NCBI GenBank assembly: GCA_963808705.1
Contig: CAWEHB010000005.1
Coordinates: 372,001-436,000 of the forward strand
Length of the DNA stretch: 64,000 nucleotides
Source: JASHPR01 sp963808705
GTDB lineage: Bacteria > Actinomycetota > Actinomycetes > Streptosporangiales > Streptosporangiaceae
Direction: 5' to 3'
Each line of letters starts with the position of its first letter. Position 1 is the first letter of the stretch. Of this stretch, positions 1 through 7,979 are shown one piece after another. Both the position numbers and the translations under genes were made by a program. The notes beneath the pieces were generated by a model, which was not told the origin of the DNA, did no database searches, and saw only the letters and a program-made list of their open reading frames with translations.

Positions 1-362
1 CGCAGCGCGGGCAGCGCGGCGGCGAAGCGCAGCATGTGCGCGAACTTCTGGACGTCACGCTGCTCGCGCCACAGCTGGTGATACCGGTACTGGGTCCGGC
101 CCCGGCCGTCCACGCCGGTGGCCTGGATGTGCCCCAGCGGGTCGGGCGAGATCCAGACGCCGGTCCAGGCGGGCGGGAGCGCGAGGTCCCGGATGCGCCG
201 CAGCGTCCCGGCGTCGGTGACCTCCGCGCCCGACGGGTCCCGGTACCCGAAGCCGCCGCCCAGGCGGACCCGGGTGATACCGGGTCCGCGCGGGTCGCTG
301 CGCGTCAGGCCGGGAACCGCCGACAGCAGTCCGCCCTGGGTGTTTTCCGGGCCACCGGTCAT
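1..362 (-). CDS. DNA topoisomerase IB, N-terminal part (cut by window edge)
   Basis: Reads leftward from an ATG at 362 and is open to the left edge, so only about 120 residues are seen. Motifs RIRDLALPPAWTGVWISPD and GHIQATGVDGRGRTQYRYH are the N-terminal DNA-binding signature of the bacterial, poxvirus-like type IB topoisomerases, which relax supercoils through a 3'-phosphotyrosine. The catalytic tyrosine domain lies outside the window. The ATG overlaps the stop of the upstream MarR gene by one base (TGATG), so the two are probably translationally coupled. Family assignment is firm; activity cannot be judged without the C-terminal half. Confidence 0.85.
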   Translation of the reverse strand, partial: MTGGPENTQGGLLSAVPGLTRSDPRGPGITRVRLGGGFGYRDPSGAEVTDAGTLRRIRDLALPPAWTGVWISPDPLGHIQATGVDGRGRTQYRYHQLWREQRDVQKFAHMLRFAAALPAL

Positions 363-811
363 CAGGCGGTGTCTTCCACCCCGACGCTCTGGCCCGCCGC
401 CCGGAGCCGGGCGAGCGTCGCCGCGAACTGCCGCAGGGTCCGCTCCGGCACCGGCTCACCGAGCCAGCGCTGCAGTTCCTCGTCGAAGGCCACCTCGACC
501 TCGGCAAAGACGCGCCGGCCCTCCGGGGTCAGTTCCAGCAGCGACGACCGCCGGTCGGCCGGGTTCGGCAGCCTCTGGCAGTAGCCGCTGGCCTCGATCC
601 GGTCCACCAGCTTGCCCGTGCCGCCGGTCGTGATGCCCAGTTCGCTCGCGATGTCGTAGACGCGGCAGCCGGGCAGCCGGTCTATCACCGACATGGGCTC
701 GAAGTGCGTCAGCGGCAGAGCGAACTCGCTCTTCAGCCTGGCGTCCACCGCGCTCCAGAGCTGGATCTCGAAGCGGATTATGTCGCTGAACAGTCGCCTG
801 AGGTCCAACAC
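362..811 (-). CDS. MarR-family transcriptional regulator
   Basis: A winged-helix MarR repressor of about 149 residues. The middle carries the recognition-helix region RVYDIASELGITTGGTGKLVDR followed by the wing with NPADRRSSLLELTPEGR, the classic MarR DRR motif. I chose the GTG at 811 (VLDLRRLFSDI) because GGGAGG lies about 11 bases upstream; a GTG at 823 and longer forms are possible. It ends by overlapping the topoisomerase IB start by one base, an unusual partnership that suggests a two-gene operon. Ligand and targets are unknown. Confidence 0.85.
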   Translation of the reverse strand: MLDLRRLFSDIIRFEIQLWSAVDARLKSEFALPLTHFEPMSVIDRLPGCRVYDIASELGITTGGTGKLVDRIEASGYCQRLPNPADRRSSLLELTPEGRRVFAEVEVAFDEELQRWLGEPVPERTLRQFAATLARLRAAGQSVGVEDTA

Positions 812-1087
812 GACCGGGCCCACCTCCCGCCGCCGCCGGCAACTGCCGGTGGCTTCCAAAGCGATTACTGCTATGAAGGTATATTCCACGGCGTCCGGGC
901 TCCCGCAGGCCCACCTGCCCTCGAGCAAGGTGGTGCGCGGCGTTCGCGATGCTGACCAGCCCGCACGCGCCGGGCAAGATCGCCCTGGTGAACGACCGCT
1001 AACCCGGCCGGCCCCGCCGCCCGGACGGCGCCCTGGCTGATCCGGGCGGAAGGGCGGCGAATGCCGCCACCGGGGCCGCGTCGAGGA

Positions 1088-1468
1088 TCAGCGGTGCTCG
1101 AGCATGCGCTCCAGCAGTGTGGTCAGACGGTGCGCCTCGGCCCGGGTGAGCGCGCTGGTCATGGGCGACAGGGACCGCGCTATCTGGGCGGCGCCGCGTT
1201 CGGCGAGTTCCGCCCCGTCGGCGCTGAGGAACACGTCGACGCCGCGCCCGTCGAGCGGGTTGGCTGCCCGCTGCAGGAGGCCCCGTTTTTCGGCGCGGTC
1301 GACGAGGCCGGAGATCGTCGACTTGTCCAGCCCGAGGTAGTCGGCCAGCTCGCTCATCTTGACCCGCCGGTCGCGGAGGATGGCGAGCACCCGTAGCTGG
1401 GTCAGGGAGAGGTCGTGCTCGGCGGCGATCCTGTTCAGCACGGCCATCGTGGCGAAGGACGTCCGCAC
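1088..1468 (-). CDS. MarR-family regulator with a probable N-terminal frameshift
   Basis: A MarR repressor; the helix-turn-helix is MSELADYLGLDKSTISGLVDR and the wing carries NPLDGRGVDVFLSADG. The open frame from GTG 1468 gives 126 residues and starts inside the first helix (VRTSFATMAVLNRIA). Coding-like sequence continues upstream in the same frame (QEDLIDAL) without a normal start codon, while an ATG at 1533 opens another frame (MAVSDSAAQPARPA) that ends at 1480. A one-base change in the GC run near 1493-1500 would join them into a normal MarR of about 148 residues starting 22 bases from the shared operator. Probably represses itself and the divergent oxidoreductase. Confidence 0.8.
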   Translation of the reverse strand: MRTSFATMAVLNRIAAEHDLSLTQLRVLAILRDRRVKMSELADYLGLDKSTISGLVDRAEKRGLLQRAANPLDGRGVDVFLSADGAELAERGAAQIARSLSPMTSALTRAEAHRLTTLLERMLEHR

Positions 1469-1554
1469 CAGGGCGTCGATCAGATCTTCCTGGCCGGCCG
1501 GGCCGGCTGAGCTGCCGAGTCAGAGACTGCCATGCGGAAAGCCTACTTGCTTTG

Positions 1555-1591
1555 GTTGGTAGTAGCAACTATTCTGGTTCGTACTACCAAC
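1555..1591. promoter_or_regulatory. Palindromic operator between marR and quinone oxidoreductase
   Basis: Perfect inverted repeat GTTGGTAGTA (1555-1564) / TACTACCAAC (1582-1591) with a 17-base spacer, in an AT-richer stretch between two divergent genes. It sits 20 bases before the oxidoreductase ATG and 22 bases before the inferred MarR ATG at 1533. The arrangement is typical of MarR autoregulation plus control of the divergent redox gene. Confidence 0.75.
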
Positions 1592-1610
1592 TACTTTTAC
1601 GGAGGTCGTC

Positions 1611-2567
1611 ATGAAAGCCGCCGTCGTTTCCTCGTTCGGCGCTCCGCCCCGTTACGAGGACTTCCCCGACCCGGCCCCGGCTGTCGACGACGAGATCGTC
1701 GTCGACGTGCTCGCCGCCGGCCTGCACCCGCGCGTCCGCTCACAGGCCGACGGGTCGCACTACACCAGCACCGACGAGCTGCCGCTCGTGCCCGGCATCG
1801 ACGGCGTCGGCCGCGGACCGGACGGGCTGCTGCGCTACTTCATCCTCCCCGACACCACGCTCGGCGCCATGGCCGGGCAGACCGTCATCGACACGCGCCG
1901 CAGCATTGTCCTGCCTTCCGGCAGCGACCCCGTGGCGGTGGCCGCCGCCATGAACCCGGCAATGTCCTCCTGGGTCGCGCTGCGCCAGCGCGTGCAGTTC
2001 CAGGCCGGACAGAGCGTCCTCATCCTCGGTGCCACCGGCAACGCCGGCCAGATGGCCGTCCAGATCGCCAGGCTGTTCGGCGCGGACCGGATCGTCGCCG
2101 CCGGGCGCCACGCCGAACGGCTGGCCAGGCTCCCCGCAGCCGGAGCGACCGACACCGTGTCGCTCGACGGGACGCCCGAGGCCGTTGCCCGCCGGCTCGG
2201 CCAGGCCGCCAGCGAGGTGGACGCGGTGATCGACTACCTGTGGGGCGAACCCGCCGCCGCCGCGATGATCGCCGTCGTCACCGACCGCGCCGACCGCGGC
2301 AAGCCGCTCACCTGGATCGAGGTCGGCTCCATGGCCGGCCCGACCGCACCGATCCCCTCAGCCGCGCTGCGCGCCGCTCGCCTGACGATCGTCGGCAGCG
2401 GCCAGGGATCGGTCAGCGCGCACGAGTACCTCGCTGAGCTCCCGGCCCTGGCCCAGGAGATCGCCGCCGGCACAATCGACGTCGACGCCCGGGCCATGCC
2501 GCTCGCCGATGTCGAAAAGGCATGGGCCGCCACCGACGACGCGCAGCGCATCGTCCTCACCCCGTAG
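1611..2567 (+). CDS. Quinone oxidoreductase-like MDR-family dehydrogenase
   Basis: 318-residue medium-chain dehydrogenase/reductase. The N-terminal GroES-like domain begins MKAAVVSSFGAPPRYEDFPDP; the NADPH-binding fold has GATGNAGQMAVQIARLFGA (about 140-160). The cysteine/histidine zinc ligands of alcohol dehydrogenases are not evident, which fits the zinc-free quinone oxidoreductase branch. Start ATG 1611 has TACGGAGG upstream. It is divergent from a MarR gene across a palindrome, so it is probably derepressed by a phenolic, quinone or similar MarR ligand. Substrate not known. Confidence 0.85.
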   Translation: MKAAVVSSFGAPPRYEDFPDPAPAVDDEIVVDVLAAGLHPRVRSQADGSHYTSTDELPLVPGIDGVGRGPDGLLRYFILPDTTLGAMAGQTVIDTRRSIVLPSGSDPVAVAAAMNPAMSSWVALRQRVQFQAGQSVLILGATGNAGQMAVQIARLFGADRIVAAGRHAERLARLPAAGATDTVSLDGTPEAVARRLGQAASEVDAVIDYLWGEPAAAAMIAVVTDRADRGKPLTWIEVGSMAGPTAPIPSAALRAARLTIVGSGQGSVSAHEYLAELPALAQEIAAGTIDVDARAMPLADVEKAWAATDDAQRIVLTP

Positions 2568-2626
2568 CCTTACCCCCGGCCGAGACGCGCCGTGGCCACC
2601 GGCTAGCGTGCGGGCCAGGAGGAACC

Positions 2627-2893
2627 ATGACCGCACGACCTGAGGTGGTTGCGCTGCTCACCGACTTTGACGTGGAGCAAGGCGGTTCCCGCCAGCGGTT
2701 CCGGCACCGAGACGGACGGCCGTTCACCGACGAGGAGACCGAGCTGATCGGCAGCGCGACCGACGAAGAGATCCGCGCCGCCGCCGGCGAACTGACCGCC
2801 GCGCCGCAGCGCATGGCGGAACTGCTCATGCCGTACATCCGCAGGGTGGCCAAGGAAACGGGCGACCACCCGCCCACGGGGGAAGCACCCTGA
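2627..2893 (+). CDS. Small acidic protein of unknown function
   Basis: 88 residues from ATG 2627, with AGGAGG just upstream (2618-2623), which decides the start. Acidic and helical-looking, with TDEETELIGSATDEEIRAAA in the centre and no membrane segment or signal peptide. It follows the quinone oxidoreductase by 59 bases on the same strand, so it may be the second gene of that unit. I do not recognise a characterised family. Confidence 0.7.
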   Translation: MTARPEVVALLTDFDVEQGGSRQRFRHRDGRPFTDEETELIGSATDEEIRAAAGELTAAPQRMAELLMPYIRRVAKETGDHPPTGEAP

Positions 2894-2906
2894 CCGGCCG
2901 CGGCGG

Positions 2907-3188
2907 CTACAGGCGGCGCAGCCTGATATAGCCGGTCACGTCTCGCTCCATGTCGACCTGGGTCATCTCCCCCTCCGCCCGCCACAACACCAGGACCGCC
3001 GCCCCGTCGGGCACGGCGACCGGCCGTCCGGCGTCTGCGGGGTCGCCGGCCCGGCCGGGGTCAGTCCGGCGCGAGGATCGCGGTTCCGCAGCCGGGCCGG
3101 GGGGCAATGATGTGGTCAGGACCGCCCGCGCTCCCGGTACCGGGGCGGTGCGCGGGCGCGGGAGAGCCGGGGAGGCGCGCGTGTCCAT
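2907..3188 (-). CDS. Possible small protein of unknown function
   Basis: Up to 93 residues. The C-terminal 40 residues (PDGAAVLVLWRAEGEM...DMERDVTGYIRLRRL) look like a folded protein and have strongly G/C-ending codons in this frame, while the N-terminal half is Arg/Pro-rich and may be non-coding. A TTG near 3105 may be the true start; the longest form would overlap the divergent RodZ-like gene. Convergent with the gene ending at 2893. No function recognised. Confidence 0.4.
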   Translation of the reverse strand: MDTRASPALPRPRTAPVPGARAVLTTSLPPGPAAEPRSSRRTDPGRAGDPADAGRPVAVPDGAAVLVLWRAEGEMTQVDMERDVTGYIRLRRL

Positions 3189-4356
3189 CGGTCAGACCCT
3201 GGCGCAAGCGCGTCACGACGCTGGTCTCACCGTCGCCGAGGTCAGTGAGCGGACCCGTATCAGGGAAAAGATCATCAGGGCGATCGAGGACGACGATTAC
3301 TCCGCGTCCGGTGGCGACTTCTACGCCCGGGGGAACATCCGCAGCATCGCGAAGGTCGTCGGCACCGATTCCGAGCCGCTGATCCGGGAGTATGACGCTC
3401 TCCACCGCGCGCCGGGCGCGTTGTCCACGGTGAGCCTGGACGAGTTGCTGGCCACCTCGGAGCAGGCCCCGCAGCGGCGCAGGCCGGACTGGTCAGCGGC
3501 GCCCGGGCGGGCGGCACCGGGGCGGGCGGCACCGGGGCGGGCGGCGACGGGGCGGGCGGCGACGGCCGGTGCGTCCGTGTGGCACTGGCTGTCCGCGGCG
3601 GGGGACTTGGTGGTGGTGGCCTATACGACCGTGCGGCTCTGGCTGAGCCGGTCCGCGGCGGGCAAGGCGGCGGCGTCCGGCTATTCCGCTGCGCGGCGCC
3701 ACCTGAACTGGGTCGTGATCCTGGGAGTGGCGCTGGCGGTGGCGCTCGGCTTCGGGGTGTACCGCTTCCTGTCCAGCCCGCAGCAAACGGCGGTTACCCC
3801 GTCGGCGGCCAGCAAGCACGCGGGAACCGGCCATGACGCCACACGCACCAGGCCAAACCCGGCCCCGAAGGTCAGCCCGGCCGCCGCGGCGCCGTCCCCG
3901 GCCGCCGCGGCGCCCGCGCAGCGGCTGACCCCGGTCAGCGTCGCGGCGTTCGGTCCCGGTGGCGGCGACAACCCCCAGCTCGCCCGGCAGGCGATCTCCG
4001 GCCAGCCCGGGGCTGGCTGGCGCACCGACTGGTATGCCAGCGCCGGCTTCGGGAACCTGTACCCGGGAACGGGCCTGCTCCTGGACATGGGCCGCCCGGT
4101 CACGCTCACCGTCGTCCAGATCGCCCTCGGCCAGGCCCGCGGCGCGGGCCTGCAGGTCCGGGTGGGCGCCGCTCCTGCCCTGGCGGACCTGCGGCCCGTC
4201 GCGCACGCAGCCGACGCGGGCGGGGTGGTCCGGCTGCGGCTGACCAGGCCGGCCCGTGCCCGCTACGTGCTGATCTGGTTCACCAGGCTCCCGGCCAGCC
4301 CCTCCGGCACCTTCCAGGCGGAGGTGTGGAACGTCCGGCTGGAAGGCCGGGCCTGA
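3181..4356 (+). CDS. RodZ-like membrane protein with HTH and C-terminal beta domain
   Basis: 391 residues from GTG 3181 (GGGGAGG about six bases upstream). The N-terminus SIGQTLAQARHDAGLTVAEV...RIREKIIRAIEDDDY is the cytoplasmic HTH_25 domain of RodZ-type proteins; a Pro/Ala/Gly-rich linker holds a short tandem AAPGR/ATGR repeat (about 3505-3560); one membrane helix (WVVILGVALAVALGFGVYRF) follows; the outer part ends in a discoidin-like beta domain (WRTDWY...GTGLLLDMGRPVTLTVVQIALG). In this family the protein links the cell-shape/envelope machinery to the membrane. An exact role here is inference. Confidence 0.75.
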   Translation: MSIGQTLAQARHDAGLTVAEVSERTRIREKIIRAIEDDDYSASGGDFYARGNIRSIAKVVGTDSEPLIREYDALHRAPGALSTVSLDELLATSEQAPQRRRPDWSAAPGRAAPGRAAPGRAATGRAATAGASVWHWLSAAGDLVVVAYTTVRLWLSRSAAGKAAASGYSAARRHLNWVVILGVALAVALGFGVYRFLSSPQQTAVTPSAASKHAGTGHDATRTRPNPAPKVSPAAAAPSPAAAAPAQRLTPVSVAAFGPGGGDNPQLARQAISGQPGAGWRTDWYASAGFGNLYPGTGLLLDMGRPVTLTVVQIALGQARGAGLQVRVGAAPALADLRPVAHAADAGGVVRLRLTRPARARYVLIWFTRLPASPSGTFQAEVWNVRLEGRA

Positions 4357-4422
4357 CCCGGGAAACACCGGGCCGGGCAGGGCCGGGCGCCTGAAATCGT
4401 CGTTCAGCTACAGTGACGGGAT

Positions 4423-4758
4423 GTGGCCGGGGCCGCGGCGGCGCTGATGACCGCGGGCATGTCCTGCGTGCTCATCGCGATCGCCCAGACCACGGTCTGG
4501 GGCTGGATAGCACTGCCCACGCTGACGCTGCTGGCGGCTGGCCTGGCGGTCTGCGCGTTGTGGATCCTGGTGGAACTGCGCAGCCGCAACCCTCTCATAG
4601 ACATGACGATGATGCGGGTCCGCGGGGTATGGACGGCCAACCTGGCGGCATTCCTCCTCGGCGCGGGGCTGTACGCGTGGTTCCTGCTGCTGCCGCAACT
4701 GGCCCAGCTCCCGGTGAGCACCGGCTTCGGCTACGGGGCGGAGGCTGGGAACCAATGA
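4423..4758 (+). pseudogene. Remnant of a DHA2-type MFS drug transporter
   Basis: A 111-residue frame with three hydrophobic helices around the signature LVELRSRNPLIDMTMMRVRG, which belongs to the middle of EmrB/QacA-type 14-helix efflux transporters. The first half and the last helices are absent, so it cannot be a working transporter. It starts abruptly at GTG 4423 and ends in an ATGA overlap with the GyrI-like gene, as if a deletion placed the stub in front of a live operon. Confidence 0.75.
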
Positions 4759-5216
4759 GGTATGACATCAAGGTCGCAGCCCAGCCGCGGCGGCCGATAG
4801 CCGCCGTGGCGGTGACCACCACGTGGCAGGAGTTTCCCGGCCAATGGCGCGGGATGCTCGACGAGGTTTACGCGTGCCTGCGGCAAGCCGGTGCCGGATG
4901 CGGGTGCAACGTCATGCTCTACCGGGACCTGCCCGGCGATGACCGGGTCAGCGTGGAGGTCGGGGTCGAGGTGAGCGCCGCGTTCCCGCCGTCGGGCCGG
5001 GTCGTGGCGTCGGCGCTGCCCGCGGGCCGGGCCGCCGTCACCACCCATCGCGGGCCCTACGACGAGCTGGAGGCGGCCCATCTGGCCGTCCGCCGGTGGT
5101 GCGCGGGCCAGGGCCGGGAGCTCACCGGCGAACGCTGGGAGGTGTACGGGGACTGGCACGAGGATCCGGCCGAGCTGCAGACCACGATCTGCTACGGGAT
5201 CGGGGCACGGTCATGA
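4755..5216 (+). CDS. GyrI-like small-molecule-binding domain protein
   Basis: 153 residues starting at the ATG of an ATGA overlap with the upstream stub. Pattern MRYDIKVAAQPRRPIAAVAV ... GRAAVTTHRGPYDELEAAH ... EVYGDWHEDPAELQTTICY is the stand-alone GyrI-like/AraC effector-binding (SRPBCC-like) fold, with the usual THRGPYDEL loop and a late acidic residue. Such proteins bind or hydrolyse hydrophobic cationic compounds. The stop overlaps the next gene by another ATGA, so it is in the middle of a coupled trio whose other members are broken. Confidence 0.8.
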   Translation: MRYDIKVAAQPRRPIAAVAVTTTWQEFPGQWRGMLDEVYACLRQAGAGCGCNVMLYRDLPGDDRVSVEVGVEVSAAFPPSGRVVASALPAGRAAVTTHRGPYDELEAAHLAVRRWCAGQGRELTGERWEVYGDWHEDPAELQTTICYGIGARS

Positions 5217-6401
5217 CCGGGCCCGGCGTCCTGGTCGAGGCGCTGAGCCGGGGACTGCCGGGCGACCGCATCGTCACCGACCCTGTCGTGCTCGCCGCCC
5301 TGTCGCACGACGACGCCGAGTGGGCGCCGGCCGGGACGGCCGCCGCCGGAGTACGCGCGCGATCAGAAGCCGAGGTGCAGCACGTCGTGCGCACCTTGGT
5401 ACCCGCCGGACCCGGCCAGCGCTCCGTGGTCCACCATCGGCGGCAACGTGGCCACCAACGCGGGCGGCCTGTGCTGCCTGAAGTACGGGGTCACCCGCGA
5501 CTACGTCCTGGGCCTGCGCGCGGTCGTCGGTGGCCCCGTGGCCTACGGCGAGGCCGTGCGCCTGGGCCGGCGCACCACGAAGGGCGTCGCCGGGCTCGAC
5601 CTGGTCGGGCTCTTCGTCGGATCCGAGGGCACGCTGGGCGTCGTCACCGAGGTGACGCTGCGGCTCCGCCCCGCTCCGGTCGGCACCCCGCGGACGGTCG
5701 TCGGCGCCTTCGGCGACCTGGTCGCGTCCGGCGAGGCCGTGGCCCAGATCACCCGGCGCGGGCTGACCCCGGCCGTGCTCGAGCTTCTCGACCGTGCCTG
5801 CCTGGAGGCGGCCGAGGAATGGAAGCACCTGGGCCTGGAGCCGGACGCGACGGCGCTGCTGCTGGCCCGCGTGGACACCCCGGGAGATTCGGGAGCGGCC
5901 GAGTCCGAGGCGATCGCCGCGACCATGACCGACGCGGGAGCCATCTGGGTCGAGCAGTCGACCGATGACGCCGAGGCCGAGGCGCTGTTCGAGGCCCGGC
6001 GGCTGGCCTACCCGGCGCTCGAACGGCTCGGCCCGGTGCTCACCGAGGATGTCTGCGTGCCGCGATCCAAGGTCCCCGCGATGCTGGAACAGATAAGCGT
6101 GATCGCGGCGCGCCGTGGCGTGCAGATAGCCACGATCGCTCATGCGGGCGACGGGAACCTGCACCCGCTGCTCATCACGCCGCCCGGCGACGAGGCCGCG
6201 CGCGCCGCGGCTCAGGCCGCGTTCGAGGAGTTCCTCGACGCGGCGATCGCCCTGGGCGGCACCGTCACCGGCGAGCACGGCGTCGGGATACTGAAACGTG
6301 ACGGCATGCGCCGGGAACTCGATCCGGGGTCGGTCGCGCTGCAGTCCGCGGTGCGCCACGCGCTCGACCCGCGAGGGGTGTTCAACCCGGGGAAGGGCTG
6401 A
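5213..6401 (+). pseudogene. FAD-linked oxidase (GlcD/lactate dehydrogenase type) with internal deletion and frameshift
   Basis: Frame one from ATG 5213 encodes 61 normal N-terminal residues (MTGPGVLVEALSRGLPGD...EAEVQHVVRT). From about 5397 the protein continues in another frame with WYPPDPASAPWSTIGGNVA and then intact sequence to 6401, including GLFVGSEGTLGVVTE and the C-terminal HAGDGNLHPL and TGEHGVGILK motifs. About 80 residues of the FAD-binding PCMH domain, including the usual RGAGTGLSGG loop, are missing at the junction 5393-5399. The remaining 317-residue frame cannot bind FAD normally. A deletion in the strain or a collapsed assembly would look the same. Confidence 0.8.
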
Positions 6402-6407
6402 GGCCGG

Positions 6408-7250
6408 CTATCTGCTGGTTTGGCCGTGGCCGTCCGGGCGCGATGAGGTGAGGGACGCGAATACCACGGTGGAACTGAGGTAATGGCCGGTGGTGTAGTC
6501 GAAAGTGCCGCCGCAGGTTATCAGGCGCAGGGCCGCGTAGCCGGTCGCGCCGTAGATGGTTTTCGCCGGGAATTTGGATTTGAGGTACTGGCGTACGCCC
6601 GTGACGCGGAATACGGCGGTGATGCCGTCGGCCAGTGTCACGTCCACGTTGTCCCCGGGGCGGAGGGCGCCCAGGCGGAAGAAGACGGCCGGTCCCTGAT
6701 AGCTGTCCAGGTGGCCTTCGATGACCGACGCCCCGATCTGGCCGGGCGTCGCCGAGTACTTGTACCACGCCGCCTCGCTCGCCTCGGTGTCCAGCGACGG
6801 CACCTGGATCACGCCGCCGGCGCTGACGCCCAGGTGCAGCAGTTTCGAGTTCACGCCGATGGCCGGGATATCGACGGACACCGGCATCGAGCGCGGCAGC
6901 GATAGCCCGTGCACCTTGAAGGGGGGCGGCCCGATAGCGCCCGCGGCCGTCGGGGAAGGCTGCGGCGCATGCTGCTGGGCGCCGATCACGTAGCCGACGG
7001 TCGCGGCCCCGCCCAGGATGAGAACGACGCCGGCCACCCCCGCAATGCGGGCCCGGAAGCCTCCTAGCGCCCGGCTTCCCGGCGCCCGGCTTCCCGGCGC
7101 CCGGCTTTCCCGTGCGCGGCTTCCCGGCGCCCGGCTTTCCGGCGCCCGGCTTTCCGGCGCCCGGCTTTCCGGCGCCCGGCTTTCCGGCGCACTGGGCGGG
7201 GGAGCGTACCCGCTCTGCGGCCAGGACATGACCACACGGAACCCGGCCAC
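6408..7250 (-). CDS. Class F sortase with repeat-rich N-terminus
   Basis: About 280 residues. Order: a proline/serine/arginine-rich tail made of SRAPE/SRAPG repeats, one membrane helix (RIAGVAGVVLILGGAATVGYVIG), then the sortase beta-barrel with VDIPAIGVNSKLLHLG, the catalytic histidine in GHLDSYQGPAVFFRLG and the catalytic cysteine in RLITCGGTFDY. The expected downstream arginine near GHYLSSTVVFA is not obvious. I favour GTG 7250, seven bases after GGAG; ATG 7229 is possible. Sortases attach proteins bearing an LPxTG-like signal to the envelope. It faces a secreted anchored protein at 7527. Confidence 0.85.
   Translation of the reverse strand: MAGFRVVMSWPQSGYAPPPSAPESRAPESRAPESRAPESRAPGSRARESRAPGSRAPGSRALGGFRARIAGVAGVVLILGGAATVGYVIGAQQHAPQPSPTAAGAIGPPPFKVHGLSLPRSMPVSVDIPAIGVNSKLLHLGVSAGGVIQVPSLDTEASEAAWYKYSATPGQIGASVIEGHLDSYQGPAVFFRLGALRPGDNVDVTLADGITAVFRVTGVRQYLKSKFPAKTIYGATGYAALRLITCGGTFDYTTGHYLSSTVVFASLTSSRPDGHGQTSR
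7067..7190. repeat. 15-bp tandem repeat inside the sortase gene
   Basis: About eight head-to-tail copies of the unit GGCGCCCGGCTTTCC (plus-strand view), with variants GGCTTCCC and CGTGCGC. Read on the minus strand each copy encodes five residues, SRAPE or SRAPG, so copy number can change without breaking the frame. It sits in the N-terminal tail before the membrane helix. Confidence 0.9.
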
Positions 7251-7526
7251 ACGCCGCCACTCCGCCTCCCCCAATACCGTCGCCCCTCCCTCCGTCTTCC
7301 CCACGGGGTTCTAATCGCGTAGCCTGATATTCCAGTGGAGAACAGGCCATTGCATGCCGGTGTCGTCTATGGGCTTTACCTTTATGGCCCTCGGCGCTTT
7401 CGGGGACCTGCCTTCAGCCGGAGCGGGCAGCGACCGGGCCGACCACGCGGTTTCCCTTCCCAGGCTGGTTTCCGATGCGGGACCGGGAAACAGGGCCGCC
7501 ATCTGCCGGACGCGTGAGGAGCTTCC

Positions 7527-7979
7527 ATGAAGGGGCGCACCACCACTGCGGGGACGGGGCTCAGCGCGAGGCTGGCCGCAGTCGGCTGCGGCATCTTGGC
7601 CATACTCGCTTCCGCGGCAATCTCGGCCTGTACGACGAGCCCTTCGGCATCGCTACCTACATCCTCACCCTCAGAGTCTTCTCCGGCAACACCGACCGAG
7701 ACGCCAACCGGCACGGCCACGGCGACCGCGACCGCCTCGGCCCCCACCACGGCCCCGGCCACGGCGGCGCCCGCCACCGCCGCGGCCCCCACCACGGCGG
7801 CGCCCGCCACCGCCGCGGCGCCCACCACAGGGTCACCGGCCCCCGCCGCGGCCCCGGCCACGGGCGGCGGCGGCACGGCCGGATTCCAGGACACCTTGGT
7901 CCTCGTGCTGGGTGCAGCCGCGATAGTGGCCGGCGCCGCGGGCATCGCCTACCGCAGGAGGGTGATCAGGAACCGCTGA
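7527..7979 (+). CDS. Secreted Thr/Ala/Pro-rich protein with C-terminal anchor (possible sortase substrate)
   Basis: 150 residues from ATG 7527 (GAGGAG upstream). N-terminal export signal ends in a lipobox-like ISAC (residues about 32-35). A long low-complexity stalk of Thr, Ala and Pro follows. The C-terminus has ATGGGGTAG, a hydrophobic helix (LVLVLGAAAIVAGAAGIAY) and a positive tail RRRVIRNR, the layout of a cell-wall sorting signal although no clean LPxTG/LAxTG is present. It lies divergently about 280 bases from the sortase start. Lipoprotein, wall-anchored stalk, or both remain possible. Confidence 0.65.
   Translation: MKGRTTTAGTGLSARLAAVGCGILAILASAAISACTTSPSASLPTSSPSESSPATPTETPTGTATATATASAPTTAPATAAPATAAAPTTAAPATAAAPTTGSPAPAAAPATGGGGTAGFQDTLVLVLGAAAIVAGAAGIAYRRRVIRNR

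Noticed and set aside
3505..3560. Tandem GGGCGGGCGGC repeats as a possible regulatory repeat
   Set aside because: They encode the Ala/Pro/Gly/Arg linker of the RodZ-like protein in frame, so coding explains them.
7733..7860. CRISPR-like repetition of GCCACCGCCGC units
   Set aside because: Units are short, contiguous and in frame as Ala/Thr stalk codons; no spacers.
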